DNA of 64,000 nucleotides from Polaribacter dokdonensis (lineage in GTDB: Bacteria; Bacteroidota; Bacteroidia; Flavobacteriales; Flavobacteriaceae), in the NCBI RefSeq assembly GCF_024362345.1, contig NZ_CP101505.1, forward strand, positions 144,001 through 208,000, in the 5' to 3' direction. The notes under the pieces were generated by a model. That model saw nothing but the letters and a program-made list of their open reading frames with translations, made no database searches and had not been told where the DNA came from. Numbering within the stretch: position 1 is the first letter of the stretch; every line of letters begins with the position of its first letter. Both the position numbers and the translations under genes were made by a program. Below are positions 16,019 through 25,112 of the stretch, one piece after another.

Positions 16019-17662
16019 TTAGACTTGTAAAACACCCATATTAAATTTTTTCTCAATAGGAGCATGGTTTGCAGCTTCAATACCCATAGAAATCCAAGTT
16101 CTGGTATCTAAAGGATTTATTACAGCATCTGTCCAAATTCTTGCAGCAGCATAATAAGGAGAAATCTGCTTGTCATATCTTGATTTTATTTCTTTATATA
16201 ACTCTGCTTCTTTTTCTGGTGTAATTTCTTCACCTTTCTTTTTAAGTGATGCTGTTTCTATTTGTAATAAAACTTTTGCAGCAGAATTACCACTCATAAC
16301 CGCTAATTCAGCACTTGGCCAAGCTACAATTAAATTTGGGTCGTAAGCTTTACCACACATAGCGTAATTTCCTGCACCATATGAATTACCAATAACGATA
16401 GTAAATTTAGGTACTACAGAGTTACTAACTGCATTTACCATTTTTGCACCATCTTTAATAATTCCTCCATGTTCAGATTTAGAACCTACCATAAAACCAG
16501 TAACATCTTGTAGAAATACCAGTGGTATTTTTTTCTGATTACAGTTGGCTATAAAACGTGTGGCTTTATCAGCTGAATCATTATAAATTACACCACCAAA
16601 TTGCATTTCTGTAGGCTTGGTTTTAGATGAGGTTGTTTTAACCAATTTTCTTTGATTTGCTACTATACCAACAGCCCAACCATCAATTCTTGCATAACCT
16701 GTTAAAATGGTTTGTCCATAACCTTCTTTGTATTGTTCAAATTCAGATTTATCTACCAAACGCTTTATGATTTCTAACATATCATATTGCGCATTTCTTT
16801 CTTTTGGTAGAATTCCAAAAATATCATCTTGATTTTCTTTAGGCTCAAAAGATTCTGTTTTACTAAAACCTGCTTTATCAAAATCGCCTATTTTATCAAC
16901 TATAAATTTTATTTTATCTAAAGCGTCTTTATCATCTTTGGCTTTGTAGTCTGTAACTCCAGAAATTTCACAATGTGTAGTTGCTCCACCTAAAGTTTCG
17001 TTGTCAATACTTTCTCCAATAGCAGCTTTTACTAAATAACTTCCTGCTAAAAATATACTAGCAGTTTTGTCTACAATTAAGGCTTCATCACTCATAATAG
17101 GTAGGTATGCACCACCTGCAACACAGCTACCCATGACTGCAGAAATTTGAGTAATACCCATTGAACTCATTACAGCATTATTTCTAAAAATACGACCAAA
17201 ATGTTCTTTGTCTGGAAAAATTTCATCTTGCATTGGTAAATAAACTCCTGCAGAATCTACTAAGTAAATAATTGGTAATTTATTTTCTATTGATATTTCT
17301 TGAGCTCTTAAATTCTTCTTTCCTGTAATAGGGAACCATGCACCAGCTTTAACAGTAGCGTCATTTGCAACAACAATACATTGCTTTCCTTTAATATAGC
17401 CAATTTTTACAATAACACCTCCTGAAGGGCATCCTCCATGTTCTTCATACATATCATCACCTGCAAAAGCGCCTATCTCAATCGATTTAGTATTATTGTC
17501 TAATAAATAATCTACTCGTTCACGAGCAGTCATTTTACCCTTGGCATGAAGTTTATCTATTCTTTTCTGACCACCACCTAGTTTTACGTGGGCAAAACGT
17601 TTTTTTAAATCTGAAACTAAAAGTTTATTGTAATCTTCGTTTTTATTGAAGTTAATATCCAT
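16019..17662 (-). CDS. Acyl-CoA carboxylase beta subunit (carboxyltransferase)
   Basis: The 547-residue protein has the carboxyltransferase core: GGGQKRIDKLHAKGKMTARER, YLVDSAGVYLP, QISAVMGSCVAGGAYLP, FIAGSYL-like FLAGSYLVKAAIGE, and the C-terminal oxyanion region VIGNSYGAGNYAMCG. Together these point to a propionyl-CoA or methylcrotonyl-CoA carboxylase beta subunit; the DEIFPDKEHFGRIF segment favours the methylcrotonyl-like group. The partner biotin carboxylase/carrier subunit is not in this window. It lies between pta-ackA and a short-chain-acyl regulator, in an acyl-CoA metabolism neighbourhood. Substrate identity is inference. Confidence 0.88.
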   Translation of the reverse strand: MDINFNKNEDYNKLLVSDLKKRFAHVKLGGGQKRIDKLHAKGKMTARERVDYLLDNNTKSIEIGAFAGDDMYEEHGGCPSGGVIVKIGYIKGKQCIVVANDATVKAGAWFPITGKKNLRAQEISIENKLPIIYLVDSAGVYLPMQDEIFPDKEHFGRIFRNNAVMSSMGITQISAVMGSCVAGGAYLPIMSDEALIVDKTASIFLAGSYLVKAAIGESIDNETLGGATTHCEISGVTDYKAKDDKDALDKIKFIVDKIGDFDKAGFSKTESFEPKENQDDIFGILPKERNAQYDMLEIIKRLVDKSEFEQYKEGYGQTILTGYARIDGWAVGIVANQRKLVKTTSSKTKPTEMQFGGVIYNDSADKATRFIANCNQKKIPLVFLQDVTGFMVGSKSEHGGIIKDGAKMVNAVSNSVVPKFTIVIGNSYGAGNYAMCGKAYDPNLIVAWPSAELAVMSGNSAAKVLLQIETASLKKKGEEITPEKEAELYKEIKSRYDKQISPYYAAARIWTDAVINPLDTRTWISMGIEAANHAPIEKKFNMGVLQV

Positions 17663-17699
17663 AAATTTCTTAAATTTTATCTTGCTAAATTAATAATTT

Positions 17700-19184
17700 T
17701 TAACTGTAAGATTTTATAATTTCATCAACAGTTTTTGCAATTTCTTCATACTTTTCCTTTTTAAGTAATCTGCTAGGTGATGCAACTCGATCTTCGCAAT
17801 TTTTAACAGAACAAGTTTCGCAAGTAACTCCAACAGTTTGCTTCGGAAAAGTAGTATCATTTAAAAAATTAATTTTCTTTTTTAACTGAGGAGTTAATAA
17901 CAATCCAAGACTAACACTTCTACTTATATTCTTTTTGAAAGGATCTTGTGCTGCAGATGATAGTACTAAATATTCATTTTTTTGATTGACGTAAGATGAT
18001 ATTTGGACACCAAAAGTAGATCTATCTTTATTAGAGTTTTCTAATGCTTTAATGGTTTTAATAGATGCCCATCTTCTGCAATAGTGTTCGTTATTTCTAT
18101 TAGCATGTGGCGTTTGTTGCTGTGTAATGTGTAGTTCTTTGTTTAATCTGTATTCAGCTGAATTCTCTAAATGTGTAAAACGTAAAAAGAACAGGTTTTT
18201 AATATTAAAATATTTAGGAAGAATATTTGTTAAACGCTGATAAAACGTTTCTTGAGAACAATTAAAACCTTTTATAATTTGATGAAGCTTTAAAGAGTTC
18301 CATTCCTCTAATTCAAAAAAGTTAGATAACTTTTCAGTCAAGTTTTTTCTTGGAATAATTAGAGCTCCAGCAAAATAAGAAGCAATAAAATTATTTAGAA
18401 CCTGATCAAAATTCTCAAAATTTATCCATGGAAAAGTATATAAACGTTGATCAATTTTTAAAAAATTGTAGGCTAACTCTTTTGCGTAAATAAACGTTTT
18501 TTGCTCTTCAGATATTTTTGGATCAATAAAAAGTAATTTCTTGGTTGGAATGTAAATGTTACGTAATCCTTCTAAATGCTTATGTTTTGTTAACTCGTTA
18601 GTGTTTATTTTATAGTTAAATTCCTCTATTAATATTTCTTCTAAATCTTCAGATTTTATTCTTTTTGATAAATTTATATGATAGGATTTTGCAAACTTTT
18701 CCACATCATTTTCAATATCTTCAAAATAGTTATTGTGCGCTTCTTGATAAGAGCGCAAAGACGCTAAGAAGAAACTTTCTCTAGTTAAGTTGTAGTTTTG
18801 AGCTATCTTAATAACAGTACTAATAAAGGCATTCACTTTTGCAGGAGCATTTGCAATAATATCTATTAAATTATTCTCTTTAATGCCAAAAAGTTCAAGA
18901 GGAATTTCTTTTAAGATTTTAGACTGCAGAATTTCTCCAATTGGAGCTAAGTTCTTATCGAGTTTTAGAGATACTAAGTTGTCATAAGAAACTTCAAGAC
19001 TCTCAGATAATAATAGAATTTTATCGGTCTTTGGATATTTCTTTCCTTTTTCTATTTCATTCAAATAAGATTTTGATAAGCCAGATAGTTTTGCTAAACC
19101 AAATAGTGATAAGTTTTTCTCTGTTCTTATTTGTTTGAGTTTAAGTCCAAAAATTAATCGAATGTATTCATCTTCTATTGTCAT
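17700..19184 (-). CDS. XRE-family regulator of the short-chain acyl (RamB/ScfR-like) type
   Basis: The 494-residue protein has an N-terminal HTH (about 10-70: LKLKQIRTEKNLSLFGLAKLSGLSKSYLNEIEKG). A long middle part follows with an IrrE-like segment EEQKTFIYAKELAYNFLK, in which the HExxH zinc motif is lost. The C-terminal cysteine cluster VTCETCSVKNCEDRVASPSR is a hallmark of DUF2083 regulators such as RamB, which control glyoxylate and propionate genes. It faces aceB-aceA across 126 bp containing a perfect palindrome. A role as the acetate or glyoxylate-shunt regulator, probably sensing an acyl-CoA or its thioester state, follows from family plus context. The start at MTIEDEY is the first ATG ahead of the HTH. 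Confidence 0.85.
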   Translation of the reverse strand: MTIEDEYIRLIFGLKLKQIRTEKNLSLFGLAKLSGLSKSYLNEIEKGKKYPKTDKILLLSESLEVSYDNLVSLKLDKNLAPIGEILQSKILKEIPLELFGIKENNLIDIIANAPAKVNAFISTVIKIAQNYNLTRESFFLASLRSYQEAHNNYFEDIENDVEKFAKSYHINLSKRIKSEDLEEILIEEFNYKINTNELTKHKHLEGLRNIYIPTKKLLFIDPKISEEQKTFIYAKELAYNFLKIDQRLYTFPWINFENFDQVLNNFIASYFAGALIIPRKNLTEKLSNFFELEEWNSLKLHQIIKGFNCSQETFYQRLTNILPKYFNIKNLFFLRFTHLENSAEYRLNKELHITQQQTPHANRNNEHYCRRWASIKTIKALENSNKDRSTFGVQISSYVNQKNEYLVLSSAAQDPFKKNISRSVSLGLLLTPQLKKKINFLNDTTFPKQTVGVTCETCSVKNCEDRVASPSRLLKKEKYEEIAKTVDEIIKSYS

Positions 19185-19204
19185 AAATCAAATATATATA
19201 AAAT

Positions 19205-19255
19205 TAGCGAAACCAATAAAAATAAAATTATTTTATAAAATAGCGAACGTTCGCT
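19205..19255. promoter_or_regulatory. Candidate operator between the RamB-like gene and aceB
   Basis: A perfect 14-bp palindrome AGCGAACGTTCGCT occupies 19242-19255. An additional half site TAGCGAA lies at 19205-19211, repeating the TAGCGAA at 19241-19247. The G+C content stands out sharply from the flanking A/T runs. Position between a regulator and the glyoxylate operon makes it the likely binding site of that regulator. Confidence 0.65.
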
Positions 19256-19285
19256 TGTGGAGTTCAAAATAAATTTATATCATTG
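19255..19285 (+). promoter_or_regulatory. Probable aceB-aceA promoter
   Basis: TTG at 19255-19257, 20 bp, then TATCATTG at 19278-19285 gives a 7-of-8 match to TTG...TAnnTTTG, 25 bp before the aceB start (19311). The TTG begins at the last base of the palindrome, so a bound regulator would contact or block polymerase. Confidence 0.5.
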
Positions 19286-19310
19286 CATAGTAAGATTAAA
19301 ATAAATAGTT

Positions 19311-20906
19311 ATGTATGAACAAGTAATTTCTAGAGCAATCGATTTTGAAGGTTTTGAAAAAGAAGCCTACAAATCAATTTTAACACCAGAAGCACAAACT
19401 TTTTTAATTAAACTTCATGCTAAGTTTAATCAGCAAAGATTAAACTTATTAGAAGCAAGAGAAATTGAACAGGCTTATTTTGATGCTGGTAATTATCCAA
19501 CTTTTCCAAAAGAAACAGAAACCATTAGAAACTCTAATTGGCTTTGTGCTCCTTTACCTGAAGATTTATTAGATAGACGTGTAGAAATTACAGGACCTGT
19601 AGATCGTAAAATGGTAATTAATGCATTGAATTCTGGAGCTAAAACCTTTATGGCAGATTTTGAAGATAGTAATTCTCCAAGTATCGAAAATAATTTGAAT
19701 GGGCAGCTAAACTTAAGGGATGCAAACTTGGGTACAATTAGTTTCTATAACGTACAAAAGAACAAAAGCTATCAAATAAATGATGAAACTGCAACTTTAT
19801 TAGTTAGGCCTAGAGGATTGCACTTAAATGAAAAACATTTTAAAATTGAAGGTATACCAATGTCTGGTTCTTTAGTAGATTTTGGATTGTACTTCTTTCA
19901 TAATATTAAAACTCTAATTGAAAAAGGCTCAGCAACCTATTTCTATTTACCAAAATTAGAACACTATTTAGAAGCTCGTTTTTGGAATGATGTTTTTGCA
20001 TTTGCTCAGAATGAATTGGGTATACCTCAAAAAACGATTAAAGCAACTGTTTTAGTAGAAACAATTACTGCAAGTTTTCAGTTAGATGAAATAATTTACG
20101 AATTACGAAATCATATGGCTGGATTAAATTGTGGTAGATGGGATTACATTTTTTCTTACATCAAAAAATTTAGAAATCATTCTAATTTTATGGTGCCTAA
20201 TAGAGATCAGGTAACTATGAGTACTCCATTTATGAAGGCTTATTCTTTAAGAGTTATTCAAAGATGTCATAAAAGAGGGGTGCATGCAATGGGTGGAATG
20301 GCTGCACAAATCCCGATTAAAAATGACGAAATGGCTAATCAAGCTGCATTTAAAAAAGTCATAAATGATAAAGAGCAAGAAGTTAAAAATGGTCATGATG
20401 GAACTTGGGTTGCTCATCCTGGTTTAGTTAGTGTAGCATTGGCTGTTTTTAATGAAAATATGCCAACTAAAAATCAAATTCATGTAAAAAGGAATGATTT
20501 AAACATCACAGAAGCTAATCTTGTAGAGTTGCCAATAGGGACAATTACTGAAGAAGGAATTCGTAAAAATATTAATGTTGGAATTTTATATGTAGAAAGT
20601 TGGCTTAGAGGAAATGGGGCTGCTGCTATTTATAATTTAATGGAAGATGCTGCAACTGCTGAGATTTCTAGAACTCAAGTATGGCTTTGGTTACATAATA
20701 ATATTAAGATTAATAATGATGAAACTTTTGATGTAGCTATGTATCAAAAACTAAAAAATGAAGAAATAGAAAAGATTAAAAATTTAGTGGGTGAGACTTC
20801 TTTTAAAGAAGGAAGATTTCCTTTAGCAATAGAATTGTTTGATGATTTAGTGCTATCTAAAGATTACAAAGAATTCTTAACCTTAGAAGCTTATAATTAT
20901 ATATAA
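19311..20906 (+). CDS. aceB: Malate synthase A
   Basis: The 531-residue enzyme has the malate synthase A motifs: ITGPVDRKMVINALNSGA, FMADFEDSNSP, LLVRPRGLHLNE, VLVETITASFQLDEI, MAGLNCGRWDYIFSYIK and GMAAQIPIK. It condenses glyoxylate and acetyl-CoA to malate, the second step of the glyoxylate shunt. It is followed 83 bp downstream by aceA on the same strand, with a hairpin in the gap. The length is normal for the A isoform. Confidence 0.96.
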   Translation: MYEQVISRAIDFEGFEKEAYKSILTPEAQTFLIKLHAKFNQQRLNLLEAREIEQAYFDAGNYPTFPKETETIRNSNWLCAPLPEDLLDRRVEITGPVDRKMVINALNSGAKTFMADFEDSNSPSIENNLNGQLNLRDANLGTISFYNVQKNKSYQINDETATLLVRPRGLHLNEKHFKIEGIPMSGSLVDFGLYFFHNIKTLIEKGSATYFYLPKLEHYLEARFWNDVFAFAQNELGIPQKTIKATVLVETITASFQLDEIIYELRNHMAGLNCGRWDYIFSYIKKFRNHSNFMVPNRDQVTMSTPFMKAYSLRVIQRCHKRGVHAMGGMAAQIPIKNDEMANQAAFKKVINDKEQEVKNGHDGTWVAHPGLVSVALAVFNENMPTKNQIHVKRNDLNITEANLVELPIGTITEEGIRKNINVGILYVESWLRGNGAAAIYNLMEDAATAEISRTQVWLWLHNNIKINNDETFDVAMYQKLKNEEIEKIKNLVGETSFKEGRFPLAIELFDDLVLSKDYKEFLTLEAYNYI

Positions 20907-20912
20907 AAAAAT

Positions 20913-20943
20913 GTCTCGTAACTACTGCAATAGATTACGAGAC
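20913..20943. other. Hairpin between aceB and aceA; terminator-like on the minus strand
   Basis: GTCTCGTAA (20913-20921) and TTACGAGAC (20935-20943) form a 9-bp stem with a 13-nt loop. On the plus strand no T run follows. On the minus strand it is followed by ATTTTTTTATA. It may act as an mRNA processing or stability element within the aceBA message, or stop antisense transcription. Confidence 0.5.
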
Positions 20944-20989
20944 GTAATTACTAAAATCACAAAAACCTTAATAATCAAAAAACAAAATT

Positions 20990-22621
20990 ATGAAAAATTT
21001 AGCACAACCCAATTACAGTTCTGTATTAGAAACAGTTCAAAATCTGAAGAAGAAATTTGGAAATTCTTGGCAATCAATAAACGCAGAAAGTGCTGCAAGA
21101 ATGGTAAGTCAAAATCAATTTAGAACTGGGTTAGATATTGCAAAATATACTGCAGGTATAATGAGAAAAGATATGTCTGATTATGATGCAGACTCAAGTA
21201 AATACACACAATCTTTAGGTTGTTGGCATGGATTTGTTGCGCAACAAAAAATGATAGCAGTTAAAAAACATCATAAAACTACTAACAAAAGGTATTTGTA
21301 TTTATCAGGTTGGATGGTTGCTGCTTTGCGCTCAGAGTTTGGGCCATTACCAGATCAATCTATGCATGAAAAAACTGCTGTGCCTGCTTTAATTGCTGAA
21401 ATTTATGACTTTTTAAGGCAAGCTGATGCAATTGAATTGAATGATTTGTTTAGACGTTTAGAAAATGGAGAAGATTTGCAAGCTGAAATAGATAATTATG
21501 AATCGCATATTGTGCCAATTATTGCAGACATTGATGCAGGTTTTGGTAATGAAGAAGCAACTTATTTATTAGCAAAAAAAATGATTCAAGCTGGAGCTTG
21601 TGCTTTGCAAATAGAAAATCAGGTTTCAGATGCAAAACAATGTGGTCATCAAGATGGAAAAGTAACTGTACCTCATGAAGATTTTATTGCAAAATTAAAT
21701 GCTATTAGATATGCATTTATAGAGTTAGGAGTAGAGGAAGGTGTAATTGTTGCAAGAACAGACTCTGAAGGTGCAGGTTTAACTCAAAAATTACCTGTAA
21801 GTCAAAAACCAGGAGATTTAGCTTCTCAGTATTTAGCATTTGTAGATGCTGAAGAAATCACTTTAAAAGAAGCCAAAGAAGATGAGGTTTTAATGAAAAG
21901 AGGAGGAAAGTTGTTAAGACCAATTCGTTTGGCAAATGGTTTGTATAAATTTAAAGAAGGTACTAATATAGATAGAGTAGTTTTAGATTGTATTACAAGT
22001 TTGCAAAATGGTGCAGATTTATTGTGGATAGAGACTCCAACTCCTAATGTAGCTCAGATTGCTTCTATGGTAAATAGAGTTAAAGAAATGGTGCCAGATG
22101 CAAAGTTGGTGTATAATAATTCACCTTCATTTAATTGGACATTGAATTTTAGAAAACAAGTGTATGAAGAAATGGCTGCTTCTGGGTTAGATATATTACA
22201 TTATGATAAAGAAAATTTAATGGACGCAAAATATGATGGATCTTACCTTTGCAAAAGAGCAGATGAAAAAATAAGAACATTTCAAGCAGATAGTTCTAGA
22301 GAAGCAGGTATATTTCATCACTTAATTACATTACCTACCTATCATACAACAGCTTTGCATATGAATGATTTAACTGAAGGTTATTTTGGAGAAGAAGGGA
22401 TGTTAGCTTATGTAAAAGGTGTACAAAGACAAGAAATTAGAAAAGGAGTTTCTTGTGTTAAACATCAAAGAATGGCTGGTTCAGATTTAGGTGATGATCA
22501 TAAAACGTTTTTTGCAGGAGACAAAGCCTTAAAAGCTGGTGGAACAAAGAATACCTCAAATCAGTTTGATAATATAAATACCAATAAAAAAGCCAAATTA
22601 GAAGTTTCTAAAGTGGCTTAG
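20990..22621 (+). CDS. aceA: Isocitrate lyase (long Pseudomonas-type form)
   Basis: The 543-residue enzyme splits isocitrate into succinate and glyoxylate. Visible motifs include VPIIADIDAGFGNEEATYLLAKKMI (metal-binding Asp), GACALQIENQVSDAKQCGHQDGK with the catalytic Cys in KQCGH, and VARTDSEGAG. KQCGH rather than KKCGH, and the length over 500 residues, place it in the long subfamily seen in Pseudomonas rather than the E. coli type. It forms the glyoxylate shunt with the upstream aceB and is likely controlled by the divergent RamB-like regulator. The ATG at 20990 gives MKNLAQPNYSSVLE. Confidence 0.96.
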   Translation: MKNLAQPNYSSVLETVQNLKKKFGNSWQSINAESAARMVSQNQFRTGLDIAKYTAGIMRKDMSDYDADSSKYTQSLGCWHGFVAQQKMIAVKKHHKTTNKRYLYLSGWMVAALRSEFGPLPDQSMHEKTAVPALIAEIYDFLRQADAIELNDLFRRLENGEDLQAEIDNYESHIVPIIADIDAGFGNEEATYLLAKKMIQAGACALQIENQVSDAKQCGHQDGKVTVPHEDFIAKLNAIRYAFIELGVEEGVIVARTDSEGAGLTQKLPVSQKPGDLASQYLAFVDAEEITLKEAKEDEVLMKRGGKLLRPIRLANGLYKFKEGTNIDRVVLDCITSLQNGADLLWIETPTPNVAQIASMVNRVKEMVPDAKLVYNNSPSFNWTLNFRKQVYEEMAASGLDILHYDKENLMDAKYDGSYLCKRADEKIRTFQADSSREAGIFHHLITLPTYHTTALHMNDLTEGYFGEEGMLAYVKGVQRQEIRKGVSCVKHQRMAGSDLGDDHKTFFAGDKALKAGGTKNTSNQFDNINTNKKAKLEVSKVA

Positions 22622-22653
22622 GTTAAGTAATATTTTGAAAAAGAAAATTGTAA

Positions 22654-22689
22654 AATCTCTTTGAGTTTCGGCTCAAAGAGATTTTTTTT
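22654..22689. terminator. Strong bidirectional terminator after aceA
   Basis: AATCTCTTTGAG and CTCAAAGAGATT form a 12-bp stem around TTTCGG, followed by an eight-T run. It ends aceA and lies at the tail of the convergent ABC permease gene. Confidence 0.92.
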
Positions 22690-23533
22690 ATAAATCTCTC
22701 TTTAATAATAATTTGTATGATAAATAAATAAAAATGAATGTCCATGCAGAAACAATAAGTACATTAATTACTTCTACATCATAACTTTTTGTAAACATTT
22801 CACCCATTGTATTTGCAGCAGACCTTACAGCTCCTAATCTAGAAAATGGCTCTTTTATTAAGTTAGACATGGCTTCTAAAGGTAAAAATTGCATAATAGA
22901 ATCTACTTTTTCACCTGTGTTCTCAGCGCTTTGAAATTGCCAATACAAATAGCCTTTAAACATACTTTCTATAATTAACCAAACAAACATGGCTCCAACT
23001 GCAAAAGCAGATCGTTTTACTAAAATTCCTAAGAATAATCCAAAAGAGAAAAAGCCAACCAGTTTCACAAAAAAGGCTAATAAATAGTCTAAATCAGATA
23101 CTATGATTGAAAATTCATCAAAATCTGAATACACTAAACCTAATATTAAAGAAACTACAAATACAAATAGTGTAGAGATTAAGGCAAAAGCAATTACAGT
23201 GTAAAACTTAGAAAGTATAAACTCTTTTTTGCTTAAACCATCTATCAAATTTTGTTTTAAGGTTTTGTAGCTGTATTCATTAGACATCATAGATACAATA
23301 ACTAGCAATAAGAAAAACTTTAAAATGGCTGCTATAAACGTGTTAAAATGCCAGATGTAAGGAAAATTAAAAATTCCTGCATCCGCTAAATGCAATTTAA
23401 AATCACCAAATTCAAATTTAATGGCTGCAATTAAAGCAATTGATGTAAGTAGCCCAAAGTAAATAATAGATAATACTTTACTAGCTTTATTATATCTTAA
23501 TTTATGAAATTCTATAGTGAGAAGTCTTAACAT
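22688..23533 (-). CDS. ABC-2 type transporter permease
   Basis: The 281-residue protein has about six hydrophobic segments and no signal peptide. The layout is typical of ABC-2 permeases: an N-terminal amphipathic stretch (LLTIEFHKLRYNKASKVL), a first TM pair, and SMMSNEYSYKTLKQNLIDGLSKKEFILSKF, the conserved coupling segment. It lies 19 bp downstream of the ATP-binding gene and the two form one exporter. Substrate unknown; such pairs in Bacteroidota often resemble bacitracin- or gliding-type exporters, but nothing here decides. Confidence 0.85.
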   Translation of the reverse strand: MLRLLTIEFHKLRYNKASKVLSIIYFGLLTSIALIAAIKFEFGDFKLHLADAGIFNFPYIWHFNTFIAAILKFFLLLVIVSMMSNEYSYKTLKQNLIDGLSKKEFILSKFYTVIAFALISTLFVFVVSLILGLVYSDFDEFSIIVSDLDYLLAFFVKLVGFFSFGLFLGILVKRSAFAVGAMFVWLIIESMFKGYLYWQFQSAENTGEKVDSIMQFLPLEAMSNLIKEPFSRLGAVRSAANTMGEMFTKSYDVEVINVLIVSAWTFIFIYLSYKLLLKRDL

Positions 23534-23552
23534 GACTGGTTTTTTTAGTTGA

Positions 23553-24452
23553 TTAGTTGTTTTTTGTTAAATCTAAAAATTGTTGTTCTAAACTTGGTTT
23601 GCGTTTTACCAAGTGGCTTAGTACTAATCCATTTTTAAATAACAAACTGTTTATTTCTGAGGCAGAAATCTCATCATTAAGTGTAGCAATGATTTGATCT
23701 TGCTCTTTGGTAACCTTTAAAATAGCATCATGACTCTCTAATAATGAAATTAATTTTTCTTCATCCTTATCTACTTTAAGTTCAAATAGGCCTTTAGAGG
23801 CTGTCATTTCATCCACTCTACCAGAATATAATTTTACACCTTTTCTAATTACAACTACATGGCTACACACTTTTTCCACTTCATCTAAAAGGTGAGATGC
23901 TAATAAAATTGTAGTACCATTTGCAGCAATCTTCTTTATAATTTCTCTTATTTCGTGAATTCCTTGAGGGTCTAAACCATTTGTAGGTTCATCTAAAATT
24001 AAAATTTCAGGATCGTTTAACAATGCAGATGCAATTGCCAAACGTTGTTTCATACCTAAAGAAAAGGTACTAAACTTACTATTTCTTCTTTCAAAAAGAT
24101 TTACAGTGGTTAGTTTTTCATCTATTTTTTCAGTAGATATTCCTTTTATTCTGCAGATTAAAGATAAATTCTGTGCAGCTGTCATGTATGGATAAAAGTT
24201 TGGGCGTTCAATAATTGCGCCTACTTTTTTTAAAGCTTCATGTGTAGATAATTTTCCATCAAACCAAGAAAACTCACCTGATGTTCTATTTACAACATTT
24301 AATATGATACCTAAAGTGGTCGATTTTCCACTTCCATTTGGGCCAAGAATACCATAAACGTTACCTTTTTGAATGTCAAAAGATAAATCATTTACAGCAT
24401 GAACTTTGCCATATTTTTTGTCGAGATTTTTGAGTGATAAGATAGTTTCCAA
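23553..24452 (-). CDS. ABC transporter ATP-binding protein (exporter type)
   Basis: The 299-residue ATPase has Walker A GPNGSGKST (about 36-44), signature FSLGMKQRLAIA, Walker B ILILDEPTNGLDP and the switch His in LLASHLLDE. A C-terminal extension after the NBD is typical of CcmA-like exporters. It starts at TTG (24452, METILSLKNLDKKYG); no in-frame ATG fits the family start. Its partner permease follows immediately. Confidence 0.9.
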   Translation of the reverse strand: METILSLKNLDKKYGKVHAVNDLSFDIQKGNVYGILGPNGSGKSTTLGIILNVVNRTSGEFSWFDGKLSTHEALKKVGAIIERPNFYPYMTAAQNLSLICRIKGISTEKIDEKLTTVNLFERRNSKFSTFSLGMKQRLAIASALLNDPEILILDEPTNGLDPQGIHEIREIIKKIAANGTTILLASHLLDEVEKVCSHVVVIRKGVKLYSGRVDEMTASKGLFELKVDKDEEKLISLLESHDAILKVTKEQDQIIATLNDEISASEINSLLFKNGLVLSHLVKRKPSLEQQFLDLTKNN

Positions 24453-24541
24453 TGCAATTGATTTAGTCAGTTATAAAAAGTAAGACGACTAAAGTACAAT
24501 TTTGTTACGAAAACATTTAAAGCAGTTCTATTAAAAGCTAA

Positions 24542-25042
24542 TTAATAATCATTATAATCGAAGTCATCATAATGCCCAAAGTCGTCATCTAAATCATCTT
24601 CTTCATCAAACTCATTGCCTAGTTTATCTGCAACAAATTCTTTTTCTGGAGCTTCGCTTGGTATTTCACCAACTTCTAAAATAGTTTGTGGTAAATCTGT
24701 TCTTTTGTCTTCATTTATTTCCACTACATCAACATAAAACGTCCACATATTTAAAAAATCATAAACGTAAATAAGTTTATTGTTTTCATCAGGAAGCGTT
24801 TCATTTAGTATACACGTCTGCATAGAAATTGCTTCACCTGCTTCTGCCATGTTAAAAAGAGGAATTTCTTCACCTTGGTTCCATTCATCATCAGTTCTGT
24901 AGAAAGATGCCATTTCTTGTCCCTCAAAACCAAAAGCTTTTGCAATGGTATAGTGCAAACTTTCTAAGTTAATGGTGTCATCAACTAAAATAGTTCTTAA
25001 AACATCTTCTTTAGTGTCTAAAATAATTCTGATTTTGTACAT
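24542..25042 (-). CDS. Plasmid pRiA4b ORF-3-like family protein
   Basis: The 166-residue protein reads MYKIRIILDTKEDVLRTILVDD, then LESLHYTIAKAFGFEGQEMASFY and a very acidic tail rich in Asp/Glu/Tyr. This is the IS1096 TnpR-like / pRiA4b ORF-3 fold, common in Bacteroidota chromosomes with no sign of transposition. No transposase or inverted repeats flank it. Likely cytoplasmic and of unknown function. A TATTTTTG box (25065-25072 on the minus strand) lies about 22 bp upstream of the ATG. Confidence 0.8.
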   Translation of the reverse strand: MYKIRIILDTKEDVLRTILVDDTINLESLHYTIAKAFGFEGQEMASFYRTDDEWNQGEEIPLFNMAEAGEAISMQTCILNETLPDENNKLIYVYDFLNMWTFYVDVVEINEDKRTDLPQTILEVGEIPSEAPEKEFVADKLGNEFDEEDDLDDDFGHYDDFDYNDY

Positions 25043-25112
25043 AAACTTACATCATTTTCAGTGGCAAAAATACGACTTTTTATATGTATTTTTACATCAC
25101 AAACACGTAGAA

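Noticed and set aside
20911..21123. Open frame overlapping the aceB-aceA gap and aceA
   Set aside because: Basic, low-complexity translation in another frame of the well-supported isocitrate lyase gene.
24542..25042. pRiA4b ORF-3-like gene considered as mobile-element remnant
   Set aside because: No inverted repeats, transposase or base-composition shift surround it; the family is common on Bacteroidota chromosomes.
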